Below are positions 1 through 7,966 of a stretch of 64,000 nucleotides of DNA, one piece after another. Both the position numbers and the translations under genes were made by a program. Position 1 is the stretch's first letter, and each line of letters opens with the position of its first letter. This stretch comes from Pseudomonas oryzihabitans. Lineage in GTDB: Bacteria; Pseudomonadota; Gammaproteobacteria; Pseudomonadales; Pseudomonadaceae. Location: assembly GCF_006384975.1 (NCBI RefSeq), contig NZ_CP021645.1, positions 5,112,001-5,176,000 of the forward strand, given 5' to 3'. The notes under the pieces were generated by a model that was given only the letters and a program-made list of their open reading frames with translations, did not search any database and was not told where the DNA came from.

Positions 1-55
1 TTGAGCGGGGCTCCGACGCCTAAATTTCCCCGCACAGGATAGAAATCAGGCCACG

Positions 56-93
56 AAAAACGCCACGGCTCTCATGGAGTCCGTGGCGTTTTT
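56..93. terminator. bidirectional rho-independent terminator
   Basis: Perfect 13-bp stem AAAAACGCCACGG (56-68) with CCGTGGCGTTTTT (81-93) and a 12-base loop. It has a T-run on both strands, so it can end both the minus-strand gene at 146-823 and whatever reads in from the left edge. Confidence 0.85.
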
Positions 94-145
94 CTTAAGT
101 GAACAGCATTACGCCATTCGGCGGGCTTTCTAAAGTCTGGGTCAC

Positions 146-823
146 TCAGCCGAGCTTAGCCAACAGCGCATCCGCCGCATCTTCCGAACTGGCCGGATTC
201 TGGCCAGTCACCAGGTTACCGTCTTCGATCACGTAGCTGCGCCAGTCCGGGCCTTTCTCGTAGTGGGCGCCGAGTGTCTTGAGTTCGTCTTCCACCAGGA
301 AGGGCACCACGTCGGTGAGTTGTACCGCGGCTTCTTCGCTGTTGCTGAAGCCGGTGACGGTGCGGCCCTTGACCAGCGGCGTGCCGTCGGCGGCCTTGAC
401 GTGGCGGAGCACGCCGGGGGCGTGGCAGACCAGGGCGAAGGGTTTGCCGGCCTGGGCGAAGGCTTCGAGCAGGGCGATGGAGTCGCGGGATTCGGCGAGA
501 TCCCAGAGCGGGCCATGGCCGCCCGGGTAGAAGAGGCCGTCGTAGGCGTCGGCCTTCACCTCGGTCAGGGGGAGGGTGGTGGCCAGGGCTTTTTGCGCTT
601 CGGGGTCGTTCTTGAAGCGTTCAGTGGACTCGGTCTGGGCGTCGGGGGCGTCGCTCTTGGGGTCCAGCGGCGGTTGGCCACCGGCGGGGGACGCCAGGGT
701 GATCTGGGCGCCGGCATCCTTGAAGACGTAGTAGGGCGCGGCAAATTCTTCCAGCCAGAAGCCGGTTTTCTTGCCGGTGTCGCCGAGTTGGTCGTGGGAG
801 GTCAGGACCATCAGGATCTTCAT
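146..823 (-). CDS. DJ-1/PfpI-family protein (class I glutamine amidotransferase-like, Hsp31/YhbO-type)
   Basis: 225 residues. Members of this superfamily act as glyoxalases, deglycases, chaperones or proteases in carbonyl and oxidative stress. The nucleophile-elbow motif is visible as ALVCHAPG, with Cys133 followed by His134, and the acidic residue is probably supplied by the GFWLEE segment near residue 25. The FYPGGHGPLWDL motif at 98-109 is typical of the Hsp31-like branch. No signal peptide, so cytosolic. The ATG at 823 has a GAGGAA ribosome site 6 bases upstream. It stands alone, with a strong terminator after it. The exact activity (glyoxalase III or other) cannot be read from sequence. 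Confidence 0.85.
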   Translation of the reverse strand: MKILMVLTSHDQLGDTGKKTGFWLEEFAAPYYVFKDAGAQITLASPAGGQPPLDPKSDAPDAQTESTERFKNDPEAQKALATTLPLTEVKADAYDGLFYPGGHGPLWDLAESRDSIALLEAFAQAGKPFALVCHAPGVLRHVKAADGTPLVKGRTVTGFSNSEEAAVQLTDVVPFLVEDELKTLGAHYEKGPDWRSYVIEDGNLVTGQNPASSEDAADALLAKLG

Positions 824-944
824 CGCGCGTTCCTCGAACTTGTCAGGGTATTGCTAGACAGACCCCCGTGAGCGCGGACAAGTGCCGAGGCGGTGCATCA
901 GCGGTAGAGCAGCCCATCCGTGACCGGCAGTACAGGGGAATGCC

Positions 945-978
945 GGAGTCCTACCCCTGCGGCAGCGGTTAGGACTCC
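945..978. terminator. hairpin downstream of the RTX-like gene
   Basis: Perfect 9-bp arms GGAGTCCTA (945-953) and TAGGACTCC (970-978), with further CTG/CAG pairing inside the loop. It lies 12 bases past the stop of the minus-strand gene at 991. There is no T-run, so it may stabilise the 3' end rather than terminate transcription. Confidence 0.45.
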
Positions 979-990
979 ATTGCTGAGCGG

Positions 991-2253
991 TCAGCCCCAG
1001 CTACCGACGCCGCGTTCGCCGGCGGCGACGGTGCTGGCGACGTCCTGCAGATCGTGCACGCCTACCAGTTGGATGAGCGAATCCGCGCTCTTGATCTCGG
1101 TGCCGCCGCCGCCGATATCGTAGTAGACGTAGGTGTCCTGGCCGTAGTGGAAGACCGCAGCATGGACCTTGTCGATAGTGACCTGGGCTACCTGTTGCAG
1201 GGCATCGTAGAGACTGGTGGTGCCCTTTAGGGCGACATCCGCCACGGTGGTGACCGCCTCTTCCTTGAAAAACGCCTGCTGGAAGATGATCTGATCATCC
1301 TTGGCGTTGTAGTCGGTCACGGTCACATGGTTGGCCACCAGCGAACGATTGGCCGCGGCGGTGCTGCTGTTGTCAAAGTTGACCAGGGTGGAGGTCAGCA
1401 CGTTGAGGGTGTCGTTACCCGCACCCAGGGTCACGATGGCGCCGTGGCCGAAGCTGCCGCTCAGGTTGGCGTTGTGGGCGGCCACGCCCTTGGTGAACAG
1501 CAGGGCGACATCGTCATTGCCGGCGCCGGCCTTGACGATCACATCGGCCTGCTGGATGTGGACGCCGATGTTGTCGTCGCCGGCGCCGGTGTCCAGGGTG
1601 ATGGCCTTGACCCGGGAGTTGGCGAGAGCGGCGACGCTCTCGAGTTCCGGGGCGGTGAGGGTGCTGACCTGGACCGAGTCACCGCCGCTGCCGGTGGTCA
1701 CGGACTTGAGCAAGGCGCTCTGGCTGGCATAGGTGTATTGCACGCCATCGTTGTAGCCATGGAGGAAGTCGATGGACAGGCCAACTGTCGACTTGGAGCC
1801 ATCGAAGGTCTGCAGGCTATCGAAGTTATCCAGCGTGATGATGTCGCTTTCGTGGAATTCGTTGGTCGGCACGTCGGTGAGGCTGACCGTGAGCTTGGCG
1901 ATGCTCGAATCCAGGGTGTCTATGCCGGTGGTGGTGCCGCGGGTATGACCGTCGAGACGCGTCAGCTGGCCTTCGTAATGGCCGGTCAGATTGAGTTCGG
2001 TCAGCGTCGAGCCGGCGGTGTAGTGCGGCCCTTTGGCATCGAAGGTCTTGGCGAAGCCGACATATTCGGGGGTGGCGTTGATGTCGAGCGTGAGACTGGG
2101 CTTGCTCTGGAAGGCGTAGTAGGTGACGCCGTCGAAGGTGCCGGCGGGCTTGGCCGGCGTGGGCGCGAGGGGCGCCTTGGTGGCAGTCGAAGCGGCGAAG
2201 GCTTGGGTGAAGAGGGGTTGGTCGGAGTCCAATGGCTGTTTCTTGTAGGTCAT
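991..2253 (-). CDS. RTX-like repeat protein of unknown function
   Basis: 420 residues. An open frame extends upstream, but the ATG at 2253 (MTYKKQ) has an AAGGA ribosome site 8 bases away, so it is the chosen start. The middle and C-terminal parts contain glycine/aspartate nonapeptide-like units (GAGDDNIGV, GAGNDDVAL, GAGNDTLNV), spaced about 25-50 residues apart. These resemble the calcium-binding GGXGXDXUX repeats of RTX exoproteins but are few and degenerate. There is no N-terminal signal peptide, which fits type I secretion through a C-terminal signal, but no T1SS genes are nearby. The N-terminal half is not recognised. It could be a secreted surface or biofilm protein; function unknown. 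Confidence 0.6.
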   Translation of the reverse strand: MTYKKQPLDSDQPLFTQAFAASTATKAPLAPTPAKPAGTFDGVTYYAFQSKPSLTLDINATPEYVGFAKTFDAKGPHYTAGSTLTELNLTGHYEGQLTRLDGHTRGTTTGIDTLDSSIAKLTVSLTDVPTNEFHESDIITLDNFDSLQTFDGSKSTVGLSIDFLHGYNDGVQYTYASQSALLKSVTTGSGGDSVQVSTLTAPELESVAALANSRVKAITLDTGAGDDNIGVHIQQADVIVKAGAGNDDVALLFTKGVAAHNANLSGSFGHGAIVTLGAGNDTLNVLTSTLVNFDNSSTAAANRSLVANHVTVTDYNAKDDQIIFQQAFFKEEAVTTVADVALKGTTSLYDALQQVAQVTIDKVHAAVFHYGQDTYVYYDIGGGGTEIKSADSLIQLVGVHDLQDVASTVAAGERGVGSWG

Positions 2254-2599
2254 GACGGTCATCCTTAATGCATGCAGGCCGAGCGCTCGCTGGACGGCCT
2301 CGCGACAGGGCGAGGGGTCTTGCCGAGCGTCACGCCGACAGTGCCTAGCTTTCCGCAGGTCCACCGCGAACCACGCCGCAATTTCATCGGGCCACTAGTG
2401 GCATACCGCCAAACGGTAGTGCGCTAAAAGTTCAATGGCCAAGCAGCCGAAGCGACCAGCAGTTGGACCAGCAGGAGTGATCCTCCCGTCATCACCTGGA
2501 GCCTTGAGGTGAACAGCGCCGGGCCGAGATCGGCGCGACGCGGGAGGGCACCGATCCGACCGAGACGTTAGCGCGGCGCCGCGGACGCCCTGACGTCGC
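2254..2599. other. intergenic region, upstream of RTX-like gene and downstream of arsC
   Basis: 346 bp without a supportable gene. It holds the ribosome site of the RTX-like gene at its left end and a small inverted repeat TACCG-N5-CGGTA at 2404-2418. No convincing terminator for arsC was found. Confidence 0.5.
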
Positions 2600-3025
2600 T
2601 CAGTCGTGCGCGGCCGCAGGCACTATCACCACCTCGCCGTCTTCCTTGACGAAGGGCCCGCGCTGGGGATCGGGCAGGATCTCCAGCACCCGTTCCGAAG
2701 GCCGGCACAGACGGGTGCCCAGGGGCGTCACCACGATGGGTCGGTTGATCAGGATGGGATGGCGCAGCATGGCGGCGATCAGCTCGGCATCGCTCAGCTG
2801 CGGAGCGTCCAGACCCAGCTCGGCATAGGGCGTACCCTGCTGGCGCAGTAGGTCGCGCACCGGGATGCCCAGGGCGGCGATCAGCCGTTCCAGGTGCGCG
2901 CGGTCGGGCGGGGTCTCCAGGTAGTGGATGACCTGCGGCTCGACGCCGCTGTTGCGGATCAGGCCCAGGGTGTTGCGCGAGGTGCCGCAGGCGGGGTTGT
3001 GGTAGATGGTGATGGCGCTGCTCAT
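2600..3025 (-). CDS. arsC: arsenate reductase (glutaredoxin-coupled)
   Basis: 141 residues. Reduces arsenate to arsenite in the cytosol using glutathione/glutaredoxin, making the substrate for the adjacent Acr3 pump. It has the ArsC-fold signature NPACGTSRN with catalytic Cys13, and the later arginine-rich INRPIVVTP segment that binds the oxyanion. Its length equals the E. coli/R773 type. The ATG overlaps the acr3 stop as ATGA, which indicates translational coupling; it is the last gene of arsR-acr3-arsC. No arsH follows. Confidence 0.93.
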   Translation of the reverse strand: MSSAITIYHNPACGTSRNTLGLIRNSGVEPQVIHYLETPPDRAHLERLIAALGIPVRDLLRQQGTPYAELGLDAPQLSDAELIAAMLRHPILINRPIVVTPLGTRLCRPSERVLEILPDPQRGPFVKEDGEVVIVPAAAHD

Positions 3026-4107
3026 GGACGGTCTCGACGGAGGGCAGGGGAACCGCGTTCGTACCAGGCGCGCGAGCCGTTCACCAGGCGCACGACCAGC
3101 AGCATCAACGGGACTTCGATAAGGACGCCCACCACGGTCGCCAGGGCGGCGCCGGAGTGGAAGCCGAACAGGCTGATGGCGGCGGCCACGGCCAGCTCGA
3201 AGAAGTTGCTGGCGCCGATCAGCGCCGAGGGGCAGGCCACGCTATGGCTCTCGCCCACCAGGCGATTCAGCCAGTAGGCCAGCGCCGAGTTGCACAGCAC
3301 CTGGATCAGGATGGGCAGGGCCAGCAGAGCGATCACCAGCGGCTGCGCCAGGATGGCCTCGCCCTGGAAGGCGAACAGCAGCACCAGGGTGGCCAGCAGC
3401 GCCGCCATCGACAGCGGCCCGAGGCGGGCCAGGGTGAGCTCGAAGGCGGCCTGGCCCCGGCGCAGCAGGGCGCGGCGCCAGAGTTGGGCGAGGATCACCG
3501 GCAGCACCAGATAGAGGACCACCGAGAGCAGCAGGGTGGCCCAGGGCACCGCGATGGACGACAGCCCCAAGAGCAGGCCGACGATGGGCGCGAAGGCGAA
3601 CACCATGAGGGTGTCGTTCAGCGCGACCTGGGACAGGGTGAACAGCGGATCGCCCTGGGTGAGCCGACTCCAGACGAAGACCATGGCCGTGCAGGGCGCC
3701 GCCGCCAGGAGGATGAGGCCGGCGATGTAGCTGTCCAGTTGGTCCGTTGGCAGCCAGGGAGCGAACAGCTGGCGAATGAACAGCCAGGCCAGCAGCGCCA
3801 TGGAAAAGGGCTTGACCGCCCAGTTGACGAAGAGGGTGACGCCGATCCCACGCCAATGCTGGCGTACCTGGCCGAGGGCGCCGAAATCCACCTTGAGCAG
3901 CATGGGCACGATCATGACCCAGATCAGCAGGCCGACCGGCAGGTTGACCTGGGCCACTTCGAGCCGCCCGATGCCGCGGAAGACCTCGGGGGCCCACTGG
4001 CCAAGGGCGATCCCGGCGAGGATGCAGAGCGCGACCCAGAGACTCAGGTAGCGTTCGAAGGCGTTCATGGGGGCAGCGACCGGTGGGCAGGCGGGTGCGG
4101 TAGTCAT
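3022..4107 (-). CDS. acr3: arsenite efflux permease, ACR3 family
   Basis: 361 residues with about ten membrane segments. Exports arsenite (and possibly antimonite) across the inner membrane. The diagnostic ACR3 motif APCTAMVFVWS, containing the essential cysteine, is present in the middle of the protein, which separates it from ArsB. The start is uncertain: the frame is open to 4188, which would overlap arsR. The ATG at 4107 (MTTAPAC) and one at 4068 (MNAFERY) are both possible, and neither has a strong ribosome site. 4107 leaves 46 bp after arsR. Second gene of the operon, coupled to arsC by an ATGA overlap. Confidence 0.9.
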   Translation of the reverse strand: MTTAPACPPVAAPMNAFERYLSLWVALCILAGIALGQWAPEVFRGIGRLEVAQVNLPVGLLIWVMIVPMLLKVDFGALGQVRQHWRGIGVTLFVNWAVKPFSMALLAWLFIRQLFAPWLPTDQLDSYIAGLILLAAAPCTAMVFVWSRLTQGDPLFTLSQVALNDTLMVFAFAPIVGLLLGLSSIAVPWATLLLSVVLYLVLPVILAQLWRRALLRRGQAAFELTLARLGPLSMAALLATLVLLFAFQGEAILAQPLVIALLALPILIQVLCNSALAYWLNRLVGESHSVACPSALIGASNFFELAVAAAISLFGFHSGAALATVVGVLIEVPLMLLVVRLVNGSRAWYERGSPALRRDRP

Positions 4108-4153
4108 GGCGAGTTCAGGCGCTGGCGGTCGGTGGCGGGGCGGTTGTCGGGGA

Positions 4154-4477
4154 TCAGCATGGGCAGCGAGGGGTGGTGGTGACCGCACAGTCGGTGCCGG
4201 CGCAGCAGTGCTCGGTGAGATAGCCGAGCAGGGCGTTCATCTGGTCGTAGGCCGCGCGATAGATGAGGTTGCGCCCCTGTTGCTCCACGCTGACGAGGCC
4301 GGCCGTGGCCAATTCCTTGAGGTGGAAGGACAGGTTGCTGCGCGCCACCTCGAGCTGGTCGGCCAACTGGCTGGGCATGAGGCCGTCCGCGCCAGCGACC
4401 ACCAGGGCGCGAAAGACCTTCAGGCGCTGGGCATGGGCGAGGGCGGCGAGGGCGGAAACGGCGAGTTCTTCGTGCAT
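4154..4477 (-). CDS. arsR: ArsR/SmtB-family arsenite-responsive repressor
   Basis: 107 residues from the ATG at 4477 (MHEELAVSAL); an in-frame upstream ATG at 4507 exists, but the shorter form matches the usual family start. Winged-helix repressor of the ars operon. The classical alpha-3 CVC metal motif is absent; the recognition helix reads SNLSFHLKEL. Instead the C-terminus carries Cys91-Cys92, Cys97 and two more cysteines (Cys105, Cys107). This resembles the C-terminal As(III) site of the Acidithiobacillus ferrooxidans ArsR class. First gene of arsR-acr3-arsC. Confidence 0.9.
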   Translation of the reverse strand: MHEELAVSALAALAHAQRLKVFRALVVAGADGLMPSQLADQLEVARSNLSFHLKELATAGLVSVEQQGRNLIYRAAYDQMNALLGYLTEHCCAGTDCAVTTTPRCPC

Positions 4478-4507
4478 GATTCGATAATACAAGGATCGTT
4501 GAATCAT
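4476..4507 (-). promoter_or_regulatory. putative ArsR operator overlapping the arsR start
   Basis: Inverted repeat ATGATTC (4476-4482) and GAATCAT (4501-4507) with an 18-base AT-rich spacer. The right arm in plus orientation lies upstream of arsR and the left arm overlaps its start codon. Its location suits autorepression. No footprint-type evidence is available from sequence. Confidence 0.4.
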
Positions 4508-4535
4508 TGGATGGTAAGCCAGGGTCGAGCGCCGA

Positions 4536-5423
4536 TCAACTGCGCAGCTGGCGCAGTGCCTCCAGCACCTGTTGCAGGGCGCGACTCAGGGGTTTGTCGC
4601 GGCGTAACACCAGGGCCAGGGTACGGGTCAGGGGCGGTGCCAGGGGCTGGACGCGCAGGCTGCGGCGATGGTGCGCGGTGGCCACGGCGATGCCGGGCAC
4701 CAGGCTGTAGCCGAGGCCCGCTGCCACCAGCTCCTTGAGCGCCTCTATGCTGCCCAGCTCCATCACCGGGCGGCTAGCCTGGCCGGCGCGGCGGAACCAG
4801 TCGTCGATCAGCAGCCGGGTGCTGCTGCCGGTCTCGAAGGCCAGTAGCGGCGTCTCGGCCAGGTCCGCTGGGGAGAGCGGGCGCTGCGGCAGCGGACTGG
4901 CCGGCGGCAGCAGGGCGACGAAGGCATCCTCCAGTAGCGGCTCAACCACAAGGTTGCGCCCGCTGGCCGGCAGGGTGACCAGGCCCAGGTCGAGGCGGTT
5001 ATCTTCAACCGCGCGCAGTACGTCCAGGGTGTTGCCGGTGCTGACCCGCACGTCCAGCTGTGGAAAGCGCTGGCGCAACTGGCCGAGCAAGGGTGGCAGC
5101 AGATGGATGCAGGCGGTGGCACCGGTGCCGATGGCGACCTGCCCGGTGACCGTCGCGCCGTGGCTGGCCAGCGCCTGCAGCGCCAGGTCCACCTCGGCCT
5201 GGATGCGCGCGGCGTGGTCGAGCAGCAGGCTGCCGGCGGCGGTGGGCTTGAGGCTGCGCCCGAGACGCTCCAGCAGCTTGAGTCCCAAGCGCCGCTCCAG
5301 CTGGCGGATCTGCAGGCTGACCGCCGGCTGGCTCAGGCCCAGGCGGTCGGCGGCGGCGGAAAAGCTGCCGGTGGCCACTACTTGGACGAAGGTCTGCAGC
5401 TGGGTGAGATTGAGCTCGGCCAT
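4536..5423 (-). CDS. LysR-family transcriptional regulator
   Basis: 295 residues from the ATG at 5423 (MAELNLTQL); the frame is open further upstream but the LysR helix-turn-helix begins at this methionine. N-terminal HTH at about 1-60 (FSAAADRLGLSQPAVSLQIRQLERRLG) and a C-terminal periplasmic-binding-like effector domain. It diverges from the acetyltransferase-MFS pair starting at 5524, with a LysR-type palindrome in the 100-bp gap, so it probably controls that pair. The effector is unknown; the position next to the ars genes hints at a metalloid or antimetabolite signal, but this is inference. Confidence 0.85.
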   Translation of the reverse strand: MAELNLTQLQTFVQVVATGSFSAAADRLGLSQPAVSLQIRQLERRLGLKLLERLGRSLKPTAAGSLLLDHAARIQAEVDLALQALASHGATVTGQVAIGTGATACIHLLPPLLGQLRQRFPQLDVRVSTGNTLDVLRAVEDNRLDLGLVTLPASGRNLVVEPLLEDAFVALLPPASPLPQRPLSPADLAETPLLAFETGSSTRLLIDDWFRRAGQASRPVMELGSIEALKELVAAGLGYSLVPGIAVATAHHRRSLRVQPLAPPLTRTLALVLRRDKPLSRALQQVLEALRQLRS

Positions 5424-5436
5424 GCCAAGGTTTCGC

Positions 5437-5451
5437 TTATACCGGGGATAA
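5437..5451. promoter_or_regulatory. putative LysR-binding palindrome (T-N11-A type)
   Basis: Near-perfect 15-bp dyad TTATACCGGGGATAA with one mismatch between arms. It lies 14 bases upstream of the LysR start and 72 bases before the divergent acetyltransferase start. Confidence 0.4.
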
Positions 5452-5523
5452 CCGAGCATAGCTTTATCTTTGCTGGGCCGTCCCGGCATGATCTCGCCAT
5501 CGAACCCTAGGCTGATAGAACCC

Positions 5524-6057
5524 GTGAACACCGCCCTGCAGCTGCGCGACGCCACCACCGCCGATCTACCGGCCATCCAGGCCATCTATGCGCAGCATGT
5601 CCTGCACGGCTGCGCCAGCTTCGAGATGGAGCCGCCCGATGTGGCGGAGCTGGGGCGTCGCCTCGCCGCCGTGCGTCAGGCGGGGCTGCCTTACCGAGTG
5701 GCGGAGCTGGAGGGCGAGGTGGTGGGCTATGCCTATGCGGTGCTCTACCGGCCGCGACCGGCCTATCGCCATACCGCGGAGGATTCGGTGTACGTACGCG
5801 AAGGCCTGGCTGGCCAGGGCATCGGCCGGCGCCTGCTGGAAGAGGTGATCGCGGCGTGCACGGCGGCGGGCTTTCGCCAACTGGTCGCGGTGATCGGCGA
5901 CAACGCCAACGCGGCCTCCATCGCCCTGCATGGGCGCCTGGGCTTTCGAACCGTGGGGACCTTCGAGGCAGTGGGGTTCAAGCACGGGCGCTGGGTGGAT
6001 ACCGTGCTCATGCAACGCAGCCTCGGCGAGGCTGACCGCACGCCCGGTAACCGTTGA
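5524..6057 (+). CDS. GNAT N-acetyltransferase, phosphinothricin/arsinothricin (PAT/ArsN1) type
   Basis: 177 residues from a GTG at 5524; an upstream ATG at 5488 is an alternative. The family acetylates the amino group of glutamate-analogue antibiotics (phosphinothricin, methionine sulfoximine, arsinothricin). Visible features are the acetyl-CoA loop GQGIGRRLLEE, preceded by DSVYVREG, and the PAT-typical IGDNANAASIALHGRLGF segment. The next gene (MFS) overlaps its stop by one base (TGATG), so the two are co-translated. ArsN1 enzymes of this family in ars clusters of pseudomonads detoxify arsinothricin, and arsR-acr3-arsC lies only 1 kb away. Substrate remains inferred. Confidence 0.8.
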   Translation: MNTALQLRDATTADLPAIQAIYAQHVLHGCASFEMEPPDVAELGRRLAAVRQAGLPYRVAELEGEVVGYAYAVLYRPRPAYRHTAEDSVYVREGLAGQGIGRRLLEEVIAACTAAGFRQLVAVIGDNANAASIALHGRLGFRTVGTFEAVGFKHGRWVDTVLMQRSLGEADRTPGNR

Positions 6058-7217
6058 TGACGCCGATGCCGAGCGACCGCGCCATCTGGCAACTGGGGCT
6101 GATGCAATTGCTGGCCTGGGGCCTGGCCTTCTATCTGCCCGGAGTCTATGGCCCGGCGATGGCTGAGGGGCTGGGTTGGGAGGCGCGTTGGGTCTACGGC
6201 GGTTTTTCCCTGGCCATGCTGACCATGGGGCTGGTGTCGCCCTTCAGCGGCGCGGTGATCGAGCGCCTGGGTGGCTGCCGGACCCTGCAACTCGGCCTGG
6301 TGCTGGATGGCCTCGGCTGCCTGGGTCTCGCCGCGGCGCATTCGGCGCCACTGTTCTACCTTGCCTGGGTGGTCCTGGGCGTGGGGATGCGCCTGTCACT
6401 GTACGACGCTGCCTTCGCCACCCTGGCGCGACTGGCCGGCGACAGATCGCGGGCGGTGATGGTGCGCATCACCCTGCTGGGTGGCCTGGCCTCGGCGGTG
6501 TTCTGGCCACTGGGGCATTGGTTGCTGGAAATGCTGGGCTGGCGGCTGGGCCTGGTGGTCTATGCGGCTATCGCCCTGGCCGGTCTGCTGCTCCTGCTGC
6601 CGCTGCCCAATATGCGGGGGCGCTTGCCCACTGCCGACCTGCCGCCCTTGGCCGCCGGCACCTCGCCACGGTGGGCGGGGGTGCTGTTCGCCACCGGCAT
6701 GGCGCTGATTGGCTTTCTCTCCGCCGGGCTGTCGGCTCATCTGCCGGCCTTGCTGGCCGAGCGCGGTGTGCCGGTGGAGGTGGCGGCGCTCTGGGGCATC
6801 GGCCAGGTCTGCGCGCGGCTGGCGGAGCTGGCCTCGAATCAGCGGCTGGCGGCGCGCCAGCTCAATCTGCTGCTCGGCCTGGGGTTGCCCTTGAGTTTCG
6901 CCCTGGCGCTGGCGAGCGAAGGCCATCTGGTGCTCACCGCCGTCTTCGTCTTGCTCTATGGCGCCCTCAACGGCCTGGTGGCGGTGCTGCGCGCCAGTCT
7001 GCCGCTGGAGCTGTTCGACCGGGCGCTCTATGCCCGGCTGACCGGCAAGCTGCTGGCGCCGAGCTTCCTGCTCTCGGCGGCCGCGCCCTGGTGCTATGCC
7101 CTGGCCCGGGAGCACTGGGGCGACCGCGGCCTGCTCGGCCTGTGCCTGCTGGTCAGCCTGGGGGTGACCCTGGCCGCGGTGGGCTTGCTGGGGCAGCGAC
7201 GAGTGTCGGTGGGCTAG
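6057..7217 (+). CDS. MFS transporter (putative exporter)
   Basis: 386 residues with about 12 hydrophobic segments; inner membrane. The ATG overlaps the acetyltransferase stop as TGATG, so the proteins are made together and the transporter probably handles the same compound or its acetylated product. The N-terminal half carries the MFS loop GAVIERLGG. The 3' end overlaps the stop codon of the convergent aldolase gene by four bases. Substrate unknown; could also be an importer. Confidence 0.75.
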   Translation: MTPMPSDRAIWQLGLMQLLAWGLAFYLPGVYGPAMAEGLGWEARWVYGGFSLAMLTMGLVSPFSGAVIERLGGCRTLQLGLVLDGLGCLGLAAAHSAPLFYLAWVVLGVGMRLSLYDAAFATLARLAGDRSRAVMVRITLLGGLASAVFWPLGHWLLEMLGWRLGLVVYAAIALAGLLLLLPLPNMRGRLPTADLPPLAAGTSPRWAGVLFATGMALIGFLSAGLSAHLPALLAERGVPVEVAALWGIGQVCARLAELASNQRLAARQLNLLLGLGLPLSFALALASEGHLVLTAVFVLLYGALNGLVAVLRASLPLELFDRALYARLTGKLLAPSFLLSAAAPWCYALAREHWGDRGLLGLCLLVSLGVTLAAVGLLGQRRVSVG

Positions 7218-7966
7218 CGACACCAGTCCTGGCGCTGGTCCTCGATCAGCGACAGGGCTGCCTGCCAGGCCAGGTCAATCAGGCCTTCGGCGCCGTCGGC
7301 CTGGAATTGCGCGGCGGTGTGCTGGCAGACGGCTTTGCTGGGATAGTGCAGCGCCACGGCACCGGCCAGGGCCTGGATCTGCGCCTGGCAGGCGCGCTCC
7401 AGGAAGTAGATCTCGTGGAAGGCCTCCGCCGGGGTGGCGCCGCCCACCAGCAGGCCATGGTTGCGCAGGATCATGGCCTTATGGGGTCCAAGGTCGGCGA
7501 CCAGCCGGGCGCGTTCGTCCAGCGACAGGGCGATGCCTTCGTAGGTGTGGTAGGCCAGGTGGCCATGGAACTTCAGGGCGTGCTGGGTGAGCGGCAGCAG
7601 GCCGTCGCGCTGGGCTGCTACCGCCATGCCGGCGGCGGTGTGGGTGTGGATCACGCAGTGCAGGTCGGGGCGCGCGGCGTGGATGGCCGAGTGGATGACG
7701 AAGCCGGCGGCGTTGACCCGTTGCTCACCGAAAGGACCGGGTTGGGGACGGCCGTCCAGGTCGATCAGCACAAGGTCGCTGGCGGTCATGCGTTCGAAGG
7801 GCACCCCGTAACTGTTGATCAGGAAGAGCTCGCTCGTCCCCGGCAGGCGCAGGGTGATATGGGTGTCGATCAGGTCGGTCATGCGGTAGTGGGCGATCAG
7901 CCGGTACAGCGCCGCCAGGTCGCAGCGCGCCTGCCATTCGCCGGGACGCAGGTCGGAGCTGTTCAT
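7214..7966 (-). CDS. class II aldolase/adducin-family protein
   Basis: 250 residues from the ATG at 7966, with a GAGGAG ribosome site. Zinc-dependent aldolases of this family cleave phosphorylated or free hydroxyacids. The metal-site HTHTAAG motif and the downstream NHGLLVGG motif (third histidine) are both present. The ATG overlaps the ABC transporter stop (ATGA), so it is the last gene of the five-gene operon 12282-7214. Substrate unknown; the operon suggests breakdown of an imported amino-acid-like compound. Confidence 0.85.
   Translation of the reverse strand: MNSSDLRPGEWQARCDLAALYRLIAHYRMTDLIDTHITLRLPGTSELFLINSYGVPFERMTASDLVLIDLDGRPQPGPFGEQRVNAAGFVIHSAIHAARPDLHCVIHTHTAAGMAVAAQRDGLLPLTQHALKFHGHLAYHTYEGIALSLDERARLVADLGPHKAMILRNHGLLVGGATPAEAFHEIYFLERACQAQIQALAGAVALHYPSKAVCQHTAAQFQADGAEGLIDLAWQAALSLIEDQRQDWCR

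Noticed and set aside
1..55. end of a tRNA or other RNA at the left edge
   Set aside because: No CCA end, T-loop or cloverleaf pairing could be drawn; only a terminator follows.
2404..2418. TACCG-N5-CGGTA inverted repeat as a regulator site
   Set aside because: Too short and not placed near a start codon; could be chance.
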